The position numbers and the translations under genes were made by a program. A stretch of DNA of 64,000 nt, from NCBI RefSeq assembly GCF_012276985.1, contig NZ_JAAXMM010000015.1:95174-159173 (forward strand), given 5' to 3'. The notes under the pieces were generated by a model, which was not told the DNA's origin, searched no databases, and saw nothing but the letters and a program-made list of their open reading frames with translations. This DNA comes from Agrobacterium sp. a22-2. Lineage in GTDB: Bacteria > Pseudomonadota > Alphaproteobacteria > Rhizobiales > Rhizobiaceae. Below, in pieces: positions 1-9,435 of this stretch (positions within the stretch are counted from its first letter, which is position 1; each line of letters opens with the position of its first letter).

Positions 1-467
1 GGCTGGAATTCCTTGTCGGCAAACAGCTGCCTTATCTCGGCATCGGCATGATCAATTTTCTCATCATGACCGCGACCGTCGTCTTCATATTTCAGGTGCC
101 GCTCAAGGGCGCCGGCTTGGCTCTGGCGTTGGGAGCGCTTTTCTACGCAGCAGCTGCTACCGGCTATGGGCTTTTCATTTCGAGCTTCACGTCCAGCCAG
201 GTGGCAGCGGTCTTTGCCGGAGCGGTCCTATCGATGCTTCCCACCATGCAGTTCTCAGGCATGACTCAGCCCATATCGACGCTCGAGGGCGGCGCGCGCC
301 TCATGGGATCATTCTGGCCGACCACCTACTACATGCAGATCAGCGTCGGCGCGTTCACAAAGGGGCTTGGTTTCGGGGACTTGGCATACGATCTGTTGGC
401 GCTTGCGGCTTTTAGCCCGGTCTTCCTCGTTCTGTCGGTGCTGCTCCTCAAAAAGCAGGAAAAGTGA
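1..467 (+). CDS. ABC-2 type exporter permease, C-terminal part (RbbA/YhiH-like), 5' truncated by window edge
   Basis: The reading frame is open from base 3 to a TGA at 465-467, so only about the last 154 residues are visible. They are almost entirely hydrophobic, with about five membrane segments and the pattern of ABC-2 permeases (LVGKQLPYLGIGMIN entry, then a MQFSGMTQPIS loop before the last helices). The next gene starts one base after the stop and resembles YhhJ. The order RbbA then YhhJ is known from Enterobacteria, where RbbA fuses two ATPase domains to such a permease. Whether ATPase domains precede this fragment cannot be seen. The role inferred is export of an unknown, probably hydrophobic compound across the inner membrane. 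Confidence 0.8.
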   Translation, partial: LEFLVGKQLPYLGIGMINFLIMTATVVFIFQVPLKGAGLALALGALFYAAAATGYGLFISSFTSSQVAAVFAGAVLSMLPTMQFSGMTQPISTLEGGARLMGSFWPTTYYMQISVGAFTKGLGFGDLAYDLLALAAFSPVFLVLSVLLLKKQEK

Positions 468-468
468 C

Positions 469-1593
469 ATGCGAAACCTTTCCCACATATTCTGGCTCGG
501 CGCCAAGGACCTCCGCACGCTTTCGAAGGATCTGACGATGATCCTGTTCATCCTCTATTCCTTCGGCCTCAGCATTTACATGCAATCCGTCGGAGGCGGC
601 GAAACGGTGAACAACGCCTCCATCGCAATTGTCGATGAAGACCAGTCCAGGCTCTCCCGTTCGATCGCGGGAGCGTTCTACCCACCCTATTTCCAGGCGG
701 TAAAAACCATCAGTGCCGCCGATATCGACCGCTCGATGGACGAAGGACTTTACACCTTCGTCGTTGTCATCCCTCCTCACTTCGAAAAGGACACTCGGAT
801 GGGACGCGACACGGAGGTCCAGGTCAATGCAGATGCCACTGCGGTCCAGCAGGCGTCGCTCGGCTCCAGCTACATCCAGAACATCGTGACGGATGCGGTC
901 GAGTCGTACCTGCAGGAGGCGGAAAAGAGCACGGGCCTGACGTCCGACCTTGTCATACGCCGCGCCTTCAATCCCAACGGGACCCAATCCTGGTTCCGGG
1001 CAATCGTGGGTCTTGCCGATCAACTGTCAATGCTTGTCATCATCCTGACGGGTGCAGCGCTGTTGCGCGAACGCGAGCATGGCACCATCGAGCATCTCAT
1101 GGTGATGCCGCTCACTGCGTTTGAGATCGCCCTGGCCAAAGTGTGGTCGAACGGCGTGGTGATTGTCTTCGCCTTTATTTGCTCTCTGCTGTTTGTCGTC
1201 GAAGGGATGCTCGATGTTCCCATTGCCGGCTCGCGGGGGCTTCTGCTGCTCGGCACCGTCATCTATGTGTTCGCGGCCGCGGCGATCGGCATTTTTCTCG
1301 GCACACTGGCGCGAACCATGGCCCAGTTCGCACTGCTGATGATGATGGCCATCATGCCGATGATGATGCTGTCAGGCGGCATGTCTCCGGTGGAGAGCCA
1401 GCCGCAGTGGGTTCAGTATTTCACGTGGTTTCTCCCGTCACGCCACTATGTGAGCTTCATGCAAGCGATCGTCTATCGAGGCGCAGACTTCAGCATTGTC
1501 TGGAAAGAGTTTTTGACCGTGCTGGTGATGGGAGTGACGTTTCTCGGTGCGAGCCTGCTTTTGTTCCGACGTTCCGTTGCAACGATGAAATGA
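469..1593 (+). CDS. ABC-2 type transporter permease (YhhJ-like)
   Basis: This 374-residue protein has the standard ABC-2 export permease layout: one N-terminal membrane helix (about residues 20-40), a large extracytoplasmic domain (about 45-185), then five membrane helices. The conserved LREREHGTIEHLMVMP amphipathic motif lies before the third helix, and MMMLSGGMSPVES before the last two. The ATG at 469 is chosen because it lies one base after the upstream stop, so the two permeases are translationally coupled. With the upstream gene it should form a heterodimeric exporter. It converges on the histidine kinase gene at 1727. Confidence 0.85.
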   Translation: MRNLSHIFWLGAKDLRTLSKDLTMILFILYSFGLSIYMQSVGGGETVNNASIAIVDEDQSRLSRSIAGAFYPPYFQAVKTISAADIDRSMDEGLYTFVVVIPPHFEKDTRMGRDTEVQVNADATAVQQASLGSSYIQNIVTDAVESYLQEAEKSTGLTSDLVIRRAFNPNGTQSWFRAIVGLADQLSMLVIILTGAALLREREHGTIEHLMVMPLTAFEIALAKVWSNGVVIVFAFICSLLFVVEGMLDVPIAGSRGLLLLGTVIYVFAAAAIGIFLGTLARTMAQFALLMMMAIMPMMMLSGGMSPVESQPQWVQYFTWFLPSRHYVSFMQAIVYRGADFSIVWKEFLTVLVMGVTFLGASLLLFRRSVATMK

Positions 1594-1639
1594 ACGGGTT
1601 CGTGTCACAAGCCATGACGCATTCCGGCTGAAACAATCA

Positions 1640-1680
1640 ACGGCCTTTATTAAGCCAAAGACCATCCATCGAAAGGCCGT
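1640..1680. repeat. 9-bp inverted repeat between convergent genes
   Basis: ACGGCCTTT at 1640-1648 and AAAGGCCGT at 1672-1680 are perfect complements separated by 23 bases. They lie in the 133-base gap between the convergent permease and kinase genes. A folded RNA could slow transcription from either side, but there is no T-run, so this is not called an intrinsic terminator. Confidence 0.4.
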
Positions 1681-1726
1681 AGACGCATAACTTGAGCCAA
1701 ACGGCCGCCGGCAAATCCGGGCCGGT

Positions 1727-2989
1727 TCAGAACGCGTGCAATATGAGCGTCACATCAAGGCCGCCGTCAGAGTTGACCGCCGCTCTGACGCTGCCGCCAT
1801 GCCTTTCAACAGCACGTTTTGTGATCGCAAGGCCGAGACCATGTCCTGGCGCTGGCGTCTGCTGAGCCAAGCGTAAGAATGGCTCGAAGATTGAATTCAG
1901 TGCGGAAGGCGAAACGCCGGGGCCCCGGTCCGAGACGCATAGGTGGAGCGCGCCGTCAACCGTCGCTGCCCTCAAGGTTACCGTTGAACCGTCTACGGTG
2001 TATTTGATCGCGTTGCGAACCACGTTCTCAATGGCTCGGTAGATAAGTTCGCCATCGACGCGCGCTACGAAGCTTCGCACCCCTTCCAGCCTGACGGTTA
2101 TCCCCCGCCCCTGCGCCTCGAAGGAAGCGTCGTCGATGATGTCGTTTGCAAGGTCGAGGATGTCGATGGTTTGTCGCTCGAGCGGACGATCGGTCGTGCT
2201 CAGTCTCGCCAGGGTGAGGATCTCCTCGACCAGAAGATCCAGGCGCTCTGTTTCGGTGTCCATGCGTGCCAGCATCGCATCCAGGCGGGCTGGATTTTTC
2301 CGAAGGACACCAGTGGCTGCCTGCAATCGAGATAGCGGTGAGCGCAATTCATGCGAGACGTCATGAAACAGCCGCTTCTGGCTGTCTTGCAGTTCTTGCA
2401 GGCGATTGGCAGTGACGTTGAAATCCTCGGCAAGGGAACTGATCTCATCCTGCCGGCGCTTCGAATAGCACTCGATTCGGTAGGAAAACACGCCCTCGGC
2501 GAGCGAACGGAGGCCTCGCCGAAGCTCTTCGACCGGCCGTATCAATTGCCGAGCCAGCCAATAGGCCGAGCTTAAGCTGCAGATGACAGCCGCAAACCAT
2601 GGCAAGAATTGAACGAAGTATTCGCTGAACAAGTTTCCCTGGAACGGAGGCGCCGAGATGCGATAGCAGTCTCCGCGGTAAGCGGCCGTGCGAGTATAGA
2701 GTTGGCCGACTTCACTCAAGCACGTTTCCTGCTCCGAGAGCGGCGTTATCCTGATGGCCATCGCATTGGTGCCCTTCGCCACCGCGTCCGCAAACACGGT
2801 TGCGGCCTCCAACCCCTTGATGGACAGGATGTTGGCCGCTGTATCCAGGCTCATCTGCGCAAGCACATCATACCGGTCTCTCTTCGGGGGCAGAAGATCA
2901 AACAGCACGTCAAGGCCAAAGATGCCTATCCATGTGGCAGTCAAGGACAACCATACGACCAGAAAAAACTTCCAAAACACTCGGCGCAT
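1727..2989 (-). CDS. Sensor histidine kinase, CpxA-like
   Basis: A membrane histidine kinase of 420 residues. It has a first helix at about 8-30, a periplasmic sensor of about 95 residues with Cys near 90 and 108, a second helix at about 130-148, then HAMP. The phosphoacceptor box HDVSHELRSPLSRLQAA has its His near residue 213. An N box (ENVVRNAIKYT) and G boxes (DRGPGVS, GHGLGLAI) form the ATPase domain. A TTG at 2992 could also start it, but the ATG at 2989 overlaps the regulator stop as TGATG. The CpxA-like assignment rests on domain plan, the RR partner and a CpxR-type box upstream. It probably senses envelope stress, with the adjacent efflux operon as target. Confidence 0.85.
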   Translation of the reverse strand: MRRVFWKFFLVVWLSLTATWIGIFGLDVLFDLLPPKRDRYDVLAQMSLDTAANILSIKGLEAATVFADAVAKGTNAMAIRITPLSEQETCLSEVGQLYTRTAAYRGDCYRISAPPFQGNLFSEYFVQFLPWFAAVICSLSSAYWLARQLIRPVEELRRGLRSLAEGVFSYRIECYSKRRQDEISSLAEDFNVTANRLQELQDSQKRLFHDVSHELRSPLSRLQAATGVLRKNPARLDAMLARMDTETERLDLLVEEILTLARLSTTDRPLERQTIDILDLANDIIDDASFEAQGRGITVRLEGVRSFVARVDGELIYRAIENVVRNAIKYTVDGSTVTLRAATVDGALHLCVSDRGPGVSPSALNSIFEPFLRLAQQTPAPGHGLGLAITKRAVERHGGSVRAAVNSDGGLDVTLILHAF

Positions 2990-3681
2990 CAAGGATCCTG
3001 CACAAGCTGATATCCCTGCCCCCGAACCGCCTGTATCCAGGACTGGCCATCGTGGCGCAAACCCAGTTTTTGCCGGACGCTGCTGATATGCACGTCTATG
3101 CGGCGGTCGAAAGGGGTTAGAGGACGCCCGAAGGCCTTCTTGGAAATTTCCTGCTTAGATACCAGTTGACCGGCATTTCGCGCCAAGACTTCGAGCAGAT
3201 TGAACTCCGTGCCAGTCAGATCAAGTGGACGATCGTGCCACTCGGCGCTTCTGAGCGAAGGCTTCAAGACGAGATCGCCGACCCTCAGCAGATCGTCGGC
3301 AGAGCCCCCCTCCTCGGGCCGGCTCGTGCGACGCAGAATTGCTCTGATCCGCGCGGCCAGTTCACCAGGAGAGCAGGGTTTTGCAACATAGTCATCCGCA
3401 CCCAGGTTAAGGCCTGAAATTCTGTCCACATCGTCGCCGCGTGCGGTCACCATTAAGATCGGCACGGCGCTCACGCGGCGTATCCGCTGCAAGACCTCGA
3501 TGCCATTCATCCGCGGCATCATGATATCCAGCAAGATGATGTCAACGGTACCGTCGGATGCCTCGGCGATCGCCCGCCGACCGTCATCCGTGGTTTCGAC
3601 TGCGAACCCTTCGTCGGAAAAGTATTCCTTCAGTAAGGCCATGAGTTCCAAGTCGTCGTCAATGATCAGAACTTTCGTCAT
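2989..3681 (-). CDS. OmpR-family response regulator, CpxR-like
   Basis: A 230-residue regulator with a receiver domain (acidic IIDDD start; phosphoacceptor Asp near residue 52 in DIILLDIMMP; Thr in MVTARG; Lys in VAKPCSPGE) and a C-terminal winged helix (LDLTGTEFNLLEVLARNAG, then RRIDVHISSVRQKLG). An in-frame GTG at 3711 exists, but the ATG at 3681 follows a clear GGAGG ribosome site. It is transcribed first, overlaps the kinase by one base, and diverges from the RND operon. The 143 bases between the two starts hold a GTAAA tandem box. The likely role is control of the efflux operon and its own operon. Confidence 0.88.
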   Translation of the reverse strand: MTKVLIIDDDLELMALLKEYFSDEGFAVETTDDGRRAIAEASDGTVDIILLDIMMPRMNGIEVLQRIRRVSAVPILMVTARGDDVDRISGLNLGADDYVAKPCSPGELAARIRAILRRTSRPEEGGSADDLLRVGDLVLKPSLRSAEWHDRPLDLTGTEFNLLEVLARNAGQLVSKQEISKKAFGRPLTPFDRRIDVHISSVRQKLGLRHDGQSWIQAVRGQGYQLVQDP

Positions 3682-3744
3682 CTCGTTTACCTCCACACCC
3701 GCATAGACCACGCTTACACCGCTGCAGCATTCGTGAAAGCAACA

Positions 3745-3759
3745 TTTACCTAACTTTAC
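3745..3759 (-). promoter_or_regulatory. CpxR-type box GTAAA-N5-GTAAA
   Basis: Read on the minus strand this is GTAAA, GTTAG, GTAAA, an exact match to the published enterobacterial CpxR consensus of two GTAAA half sites five bases apart. It lies between the regulator and efflux genes. If the promoter at 3765-3794 is correct, the box is centred near -48 relative to the efflux start site, a position used by activators. Only the pattern is seen; binding is inferred. Confidence 0.6.
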
Positions 3760-3764
3760 ATTGT

Positions 3765-3794
3765 CTTGACCGCACTTAACACAGGCAGTGCTAG
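3765..3794 (+). promoter_or_regulatory. Putative sigma-70 promoter of the RND efflux operon
   Basis: CTTGAC at 3765-3770 matches the alphaproteobacterial -35 element. TGCTAG at 3789-3794, 18 bases further on, is a weak -10. The predicted start near 3800 gives a leader of about 25 bases to the ATG at 3825. The weak -10 fits a promoter that needs the upstream GTAAA box activator. Confidence 0.42.
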
Positions 3795-3824
3795 TGAAAG
3801 ATCAACTGTCATCAGAGATCACAC

Positions 3825-5279
3825 ATGCACCAGTTTAGATTGAGGCAGCAGATACGGCTTGCCGTCATCGTTGCGATCGCCCCCTTAGGTGGTTGTGTTA
3901 GCGCTGAATTCCAACAAAACGAGACAGCCGTCCTGGTTGCCCAGTATTGGCATGCGTCCCTTCCTCATGATGGGCAGACCAGCGATCTCCTTGCCTGGTG
4001 GGGGACATTCAACGACCCGTCCCTGACGACATTGCAGCTGGCGGCGGAAACCAGCAGCCCCGATCTGGCGACGGCCTCGGCCAATATAGAGAAGGCAAGG
4101 GCGACGCTCGCGAGCGCCAGGGCGAGCCTTCTTCCGTCGTTGAGCGGCACAGCCTCCGGGACACGGTCGGGTACCGAAGGCGCGCAAGCCAACGAAGTTT
4201 CTGCCTCAACGACCGGCAGCGGTGCCTTGGATGCGTCCTGGGAAATCGACCTTTTCGGCAAACTGCGCAAAGACGCCGAAGCCGCCGCGCATCGCGTGAT
4301 GGAAAAAACCGCCGACTGGCACGATGCGCGTGTCTCACTGGCGGCTGAGGTTGCCGATTACTACGTACAGTATCGCGCCTGCAGGCAAATCGAGAGAAGC
4401 TACAGCGAAGAACTGGCCTCGCAGCGCCAGACGATCAAGGCGACGCAAGCCGCGGCCGCTTCAGGGCTCACCTCATCGGCCGATCTGGCATTGGCACTGG
4501 CAAGCGCGGCGAGTACCTCCTCGACGCTGACATCCCAGAAGTCGGAATGCGAGATTCTGGTCAAGACACTGGCCGAGCTTGTCGGCGGCGACGAGACGCA
4601 GCTCAGAACCGTGCTGAACGAGGGGAAATCAAAAATCCCCTCCCCGTCCACTCTTTCTGTCAAGGCAGTACCCGCCGACATGGTGCGGCAGCGGCCAGAT
4701 GTGGTTGCGCTCGAGCGGGAACTTGCCGCCACGGCCGCTGAAGTGGGCGCTGCCAAGGCGGATTTCTATCCGAGCCTTTCTCTTAGCGGCTCGATCAGTC
4801 TGGATCAGTCCGACCTCAGCGGAACATCGCTACCTTGGTCTTTCGGGCCATCTCTCTCGATCCCCATCTTCGATCAAGGTCAGCGGCGCGCCACCTTCGA
4901 TACCGCCGTCGCCGATTACCAGATCGCGTTTCAGTCGTATCGAAGCGGGATCCTGGGCGCCGTGAACGACGTCGAGAGCGCACTCGTGCGGATCGATGCG
5001 ACCCGACGACAGATTGGGGATGCATCAATCGCGGCAAAGAATTATCGCGCCTATTTCACTGCAATTGACGAGAACTGGCGTGCCGGTGGAGCCAGTCTGC
5101 TGGATCGGGAAGAAGCCCGCCGCTCGGCGCAATCCGCCGAGATCAGCCTGATCGAGGTCCGGCGCGACAGCGTGCAGTATTGGATCGCACTCTACAAGGC
5201 ATTGGGGGGTGGCTGGACGACCTCGCCGCCCAAGATGACCGAGAAGATGACAATGGCTACCAAGGGAAATGTTCAGTGA
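3825..5279 (+). CDS. Outer membrane efflux lipoprotein, NodT/OprM (RND outer membrane factor) family
   Basis: A 484-residue TolC-like channel. It has a lipoprotein signal with lipobox LGGC (Cys near residue 25), then two OEP repeats rich in Ala/Ser helices. Features include WWGTFNDPSL near the N-terminus, LDASWEIDLFGKLR in the first repeat, and RPDVVALERELAATAAEVG with ADFYPSLSLSGSI in the second. These are classic NodT-family signatures. It is first in a four-gene operon with adaptor, pump and a patatin lipoprotein, each overlapping the next by four bases. It forms the outer membrane exit duct of the pump. Confidence 0.93.
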   Translation: MHQFRLRQQIRLAVIVAIAPLGGCVSAEFQQNETAVLVAQYWHASLPHDGQTSDLLAWWGTFNDPSLTTLQLAAETSSPDLATASANIEKARATLASARASLLPSLSGTASGTRSGTEGAQANEVSASTTGSGALDASWEIDLFGKLRKDAEAAAHRVMEKTADWHDARVSLAAEVADYYVQYRACRQIERSYSEELASQRQTIKATQAAAASGLTSSADLALALASAASTSSTLTSQKSECEILVKTLAELVGGDETQLRTVLNEGKSKIPSPSTLSVKAVPADMVRQRPDVVALERELAATAAEVGAAKADFYPSLSLSGSISLDQSDLSGTSLPWSFGPSLSIPIFDQGQRRATFDTAVADYQIAFQSYRSGILGAVNDVESALVRIDATRRQIGDASIAAKNYRAYFTAIDENWRAGGASLLDREEARRSAQSAEISLIEVRRDSVQYWIALYKALGGGWTTSPPKMTEKMTMATKGNVQ

Positions 5280-6355
5280 AGTTACCGTATCTAGCGCTCG
5301 CCCTGTGCCTGCCCGTCGCCGGTCTGGTTTCCGCTGCTTCCACGCAGGATGATTCGTCCTCGTCCGAAGCCGCCGCCCTGACCGTGACAGTCGTCAAGCC
5401 GCAGGAGCGAGACTGGGCTCGAACCATTCCGGCAAGCGGCTGGCTGGCGGCTTGGCATGAGGCCGTCATTGCTGCCGAAACCGGCGGGCTGCGCATAACC
5501 GATGTGCTCGCGGATGTTGGTTCGGTGGTGACGAAGGGTCAGGAATTGGTGCGATTGTCGAGGGACAGCGTGCTTGCCGAGCTGCGTGAGCAGGAAGCAG
5601 CCGTTGCCTCCGCCAAAGCCAGTCTGGCGCAAGCGAAGGCCAACGCCGATCGAGCCCGAAAGGTCAAGGGATCGGGTGCGCTTTCGGACCAGGAAGTCAA
5701 TGAATATCTCATTACGGAACAGACCGCACAGGCCTCGTTGGCTTCCGAAGAGGCGGGCCTTGAGAGCCAGAGAATAAAACTCGACCAGACAATCGTCAGA
5801 GCCGCCGATGACGGCATCATATCCTCCCGTTCCGCAAACCTTGGGACAGTGGTCTCTTCAGGTACCGAATTGTTCCGGTTGATCAGGCAACAGCGGGTCG
5901 AATGGCAGGCCGAAGTTTCGGCGCAATATCTGCAGGAGTTCCAGACGGGAGCGACCGCGGTCATCGATGGCCCCAACAACGAGAAGATCAAGGGTAAGGT
6001 GCGCCTCATCGGCCCGACGGTCAGCACCGATTCCAGTCGGGCCACCGTCTATGTCGAGCTTCCGAAGAGTGCAGGATCGAGGGTCGGGCTATACGCCACG
6101 GGCTCCATTGAACTTGGACATAGTCCGGCTCTGACCGTACCGGAGAGCGCGCTCGTGTTCCGGGACGGCATAAATTACGTCTTTACCCTCAACGAGAAAA
6201 ATCGGGTCGCGCGCAGTCGTGTCGATATCGGGCGCCGGCAGGGCAGCGAGGTGGAGGTCCTTTCGGGTCTCGCTGAGGATAGCGATGTGGTTGAGAGCGG
6301 TGGAGCTTTTCTGTCCGACGGTGTGCTTGTGCAAGTTGAAAAGGCAAGTCAATGA
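5276..6355 (+). CDS. RND efflux periplasmic adaptor (membrane fusion protein)
   Basis: A 359-residue HlyD/AcrA-type adaptor. It starts at a GTG overlapping the upstream stop as GTGA, preceded by an AAGGGA ribosome site. The N-terminus is a Sec signal (LPYLALALCLPVAGLVSA). Then come a lipoyl half (AAETGGLRITDVLADVGSVV), a coiled-coil hairpin rich in Ala, Lys and Glu (about residues 105-175), the second lipoyl half (RAADDGIISSRSANLGTVV), and beta-barrel and membrane-proximal domains. It links the inner membrane pump to the outer membrane factor. Confidence 0.92.
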   Translation: MKLPYLALALCLPVAGLVSAASTQDDSSSSEAAALTVTVVKPQERDWARTIPASGWLAAWHEAVIAAETGGLRITDVLADVGSVVTKGQELVRLSRDSVLAELREQEAAVASAKASLAQAKANADRARKVKGSGALSDQEVNEYLITEQTAQASLASEEAGLESQRIKLDQTIVRAADDGIISSRSANLGTVVSSGTELFRLIRQQRVEWQAEVSAQYLQEFQTGATAVIDGPNNEKIKGKVRLIGPTVSTDSSRATVYVELPKSAGSRVGLYATGSIELGHSPALTVPESALVFRDGINYVFTLNEKNRVARSRVDIGRRQGSEVEVLSGLAEDSDVVESGGAFLSDGVLVQVEKASQ

Positions 6356-9300
6356 ACATTTCAGCCTGGTCCATCCACAAACCCGTTCCCGCGATCCTGC
6401 TGTTCTTTCTTTTGACGGTCTGCGGCCTGCTCGCGTTCGACCGGCTCGCCGTCCAGAACTTCCCCGACATGGACTTGCCGACGATCAAGATCTCCGCCTC
6501 GTTGGAAGGGGCAGTCCCATCACAGCTGGAAACCGAGGTTGCGCGCAAGATCGAGGATGAGCTGGCATCGCTGAGCCAACTCGATCACATTACCACGACG
6601 ATCACCGACGGATCTGTCTCCATCAGCGTCTCCTTCGAGTTGGAAAAGGACTCCGAACAAGCCCTCAACGAGGTCCGCAACGCCGTCGACAGCGTGAGCG
6701 GGGATTTGCCGTCCGAAATGGACACACCCACCGTCTCAAAAGTGAATGTTCAATCTTCTCCGCTCCTCACCTACGCGATCCGGTCGACCAAGCTCGATGA
6801 AACAGAACTGTCCTGGTTCATCGACAACGATCTGAAAAAGGCACTTCTGGCAGTCTCCGGTGTCGGAGACGTCAGTCGGCTGGGTGGCATAGACCGAGAG
6901 GTTCATGTGGATCTCGATCCGGTGCTCATGACATCGCTCGGACTGACCGCATCCACGGTCTCGGACCAACTCAAGGCGGTCCAGGTGAATAAATCAGGAG
7001 GCCGAGGCGAGATCGGAGACACACGGCAGACGATCAGAACCATGGGCGCGGTATCCTCCATCGAGGAACTGTCGGCGCTTCCCATCCCGCTTTCCAGTGG
7101 CAAGAGAATGCGGTTGGACGAAATAGCGACCGTAACGGATAGTTACTCGGATCGCTCGTCGCTCGCCTATCTGGATGGGCAGCCGATGATTGCGGTCCAG
7201 ATCAAGCGCTCGAATGGATATTCGGATTTGGCTGTTGCCGAAGACATAGAGGCGGCGATGAAGGCATTCGAAGCACGCCATCCTGAAGTCGACGTGGTGC
7301 AGGCGTATACGACGGTGACGCCGATCATCGACAATTATGATGCCTCGATGGAAATGCTCTATGAGGGCGCGTTCCTCGCAGTCGTCGTGGTCTGGCTGTT
7401 CCTGCGTGACTGGCGGGCGACGATCCTGTCGGCTGTCGCGCTTCCGCTTTCCGTCATACCGACCTACCTCGCAATGTACTTGATGGATTTCAGCCTCAAT
7501 ACCGTATCCTTGCTCGCGCTGTCGCTGGTGGTCGGCATTCTGGTCGACGATGCGATCGTCGAAGTCGAGAACATCGCTCGGCATTTGCGCATGAACAAAT
7601 CGGCGAAAGATGCCGCCCTTGAGGCCGCCGACGAGATCGGCCTGGCTGTTATCGCAACGACGTTTACGCTCGTCGCAGTCTTTCTGCCCACGGCCTTCAT
7701 GAGTGGCATTCCGGGTCTCATATTCCGCCAGTTCGGCGTAACCGCGGCGGTCGCCGTCCTGGCGTCGCTGATGGTGGCGCGTTTCCTTACACCGATGATG
7801 GCTGCCTATATCATGAAGCCGCACGGCCAAGAGGAGCAGGACGGGTGGCTGATGCGGACCTATCTCAGAACGGTTCGCTTGTGCCTGCGATTTCGAAAGC
7901 TGACGCTCGCTGGTATTGTCGTGTTCCTGGCGGCCTCGCTATCGGTCATCCCATTCTTGGAAACGGGATTTTTCCCGGCATCCGACGACTCTCAGACCAA
8001 GGTCACACTGACGCTCCAGCCTGGCAGCCAGATCCAGTCCACGGATGCGTTGGCGCGTCGTGCCGCCGAGATCATCAAGACGGTGCCGGACGTCGATTCT
8101 GTCTTCGTCGCCATAGGAACGGCCTCCAGCGGTGATGGCAGCGATTCATCCAGCTCGTCCGACACGGCTTCTGCGACGCTCGTGGTCAACCTGACGCCTT
8201 TGGATGATCGCAACCGCGCCCAGACCGAAATTGAAGCCGACATCCGAAAAGCCCTTGCCGTTCTGCCAGGGGCAAGGGTTGAGGTCGGATCCGGAGGGCG
8301 AGGCACGGTCCTTGAGATCACTCTTGCAAGCGACGACGCAGACGCGCTCGACCAGGCTGCAACCTCGGTCGAGAACGGTCTTCGCACCTTGGACGGCGTT
8401 GGAGCGATCACCTCCAGCGCCTCGCTTCAGGCGCCGGAAATACAAATTTTTCCGGACTTTGCCCGTGCAGCGGCACTCGGAATCACCTCGGAATCGATTG
8501 CCGACGTCGTTCGTGTGGCGACTTATGGTGACTACTCATCATCCTTGTCGAAACTCAACCTGCCGCAGCGGCAGATCTCGATCCGTGTGAGGCTGAAGCC
8601 AGACACGCGGACCTCCATCGAGTCGATCTCGCAGTTGCGGGTGAGCGGCACGAATGGTGACGTCGCGCTCGGCTCGATCGCCGATATCCGTATCGGCGGG
8701 AGTTCGTCCGAGATCGACCGCCTCGATCGGGAGCGCAACGTGACACTCTCGGTCGAACTGAACGGCCGCGCCCTGGGAGACGTCAATCAGGATGCACTAT
8801 CCCTGCCGGCGATGAAAAACCTGCCGACCGGCGTTCACGTCGTCGAACAAGGCGAACTCCAGCGCATGACGGAGATGCTCGGAAGCTTCGGCATCGCCAT
8901 GGCGATCGGCATATTCTGCATCTATGCTGTGCTGGTCCTGTTGTTCCACGACTTCCTGCAGCCTGTCACCATCCTCATGGCCCTTCCTCTTGCGCTCGGA
9001 GGGGCTTTGTTGCCGCTCGTCTTGACGAACACCTCCTTTTCCATGCCCGCGGTCATCGGCCTGCTGATGCTCATGGGAATCGTGACGAAGAACTCCATCC
9101 TGCTGGTCGAATACGCGATCATGGCCCGCGGGCAAGGGATGGAGCGCTTCGAGGCGCTTGTCGATGCGTGCCACAAGCGCGCGCGGCCCATTATCATGAC
9201 GACCATCGCCATGGGCGTCGGCATGCTGCCAATTGCCTTGAACATGAGCGGAGGCGATTCCAGCTTCCGCCAGCCGATGGCAATCGTGGTGCTTGGTGGA

Positions 9301-9435
9301 CTGGTGACCTCCACCTTCCTCAGTCTCATGGTCATACCCGTCGTCTTCACGTTCATTGACGACCTCTTGCATCTGCTGATGAAGCCCTTCAAGCATACCT
9401 CTGCGATCCCTGCACCAGCCCAGGCCGCGCAATGA
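6352..9435 (+). CDS. RND multidrug efflux transporter, inner membrane pump (HAE1/AcrB family)
   Basis: A 1027-residue pump of normal family length with twelve expected membrane helices and two large periplasmic loops. The N-terminal helix is followed by FPDMDLPTIKISASLEGA, typical of HAE-type RND pumps. The paired aspartates of the proton relay are present in VVGILVDDAIVEVENI, and the second half has GIVTKNSILLVEYA. It overlaps adaptor and downstream gene as ATGA. The closest subgroup, by the Ser/Asp-rich periplasmic stretch near 8130-8165, is uncertain. Substrates are not predictable, but drugs, detergents or lipids are likely. Confidence 0.93.
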   Translation: MNISAWSIHKPVPAILLFFLLTVCGLLAFDRLAVQNFPDMDLPTIKISASLEGAVPSQLETEVARKIEDELASLSQLDHITTTITDGSVSISVSFELEKDSEQALNEVRNAVDSVSGDLPSEMDTPTVSKVNVQSSPLLTYAIRSTKLDETELSWFIDNDLKKALLAVSGVGDVSRLGGIDREVHVDLDPVLMTSLGLTASTVSDQLKAVQVNKSGGRGEIGDTRQTIRTMGAVSSIEELSALPIPLSSGKRMRLDEIATVTDSYSDRSSLAYLDGQPMIAVQIKRSNGYSDLAVAEDIEAAMKAFEARHPEVDVVQAYTTVTPIIDNYDASMEMLYEGAFLAVVVVWLFLRDWRATILSAVALPLSVIPTYLAMYLMDFSLNTVSLLALSLVVGILVDDAIVEVENIARHLRMNKSAKDAALEAADEIGLAVIATTFTLVAVFLPTAFMSGIPGLIFRQFGVTAAVAVLASLMVARFLTPMMAAYIMKPHGQEEQDGWLMRTYLRTVRLCLRFRKLTLAGIVVFLAASLSVIPFLETGFFPASDDSQTKVTLTLQPGSQIQSTDALARRAAEIIKTVPDVDSVFVAIGTASSGDGSDSSSSSDTASATLVVNLTPLDDRNRAQTEIEADIRKALAVLPGARVEVGSGGRGTVLEITLASDDADALDQAATSVENGLRTLDGVGAITSSASLQAPEIQIFPDFARAAALGITSESIADVVRVATYGDYSSSLSKLNLPQRQISIRVRLKPDTRTSIESISQLRVSGTNGDVALGSIADIRIGGSSSEIDRLDRERNVTLSVELNGRALGDVNQDALSLPAMKNLPTGVHVVEQGELQRMTEMLGSFGIAMAIGIFCIYAVLVLLFHDFLQPVTILMALPLALGGALLPLVLTNTSFSMPAVIGLLMLMGIVTKNSILLVEYAIMARGQGMERFEALVDACHKRARPIIMTTIAMGVGMLPIALNMSGGDSSFRQPMAIVVLGGLVTSTFLSLMVIPVVFTFIDDLLHLLMKPFKHTSAIPAPAQAAQ

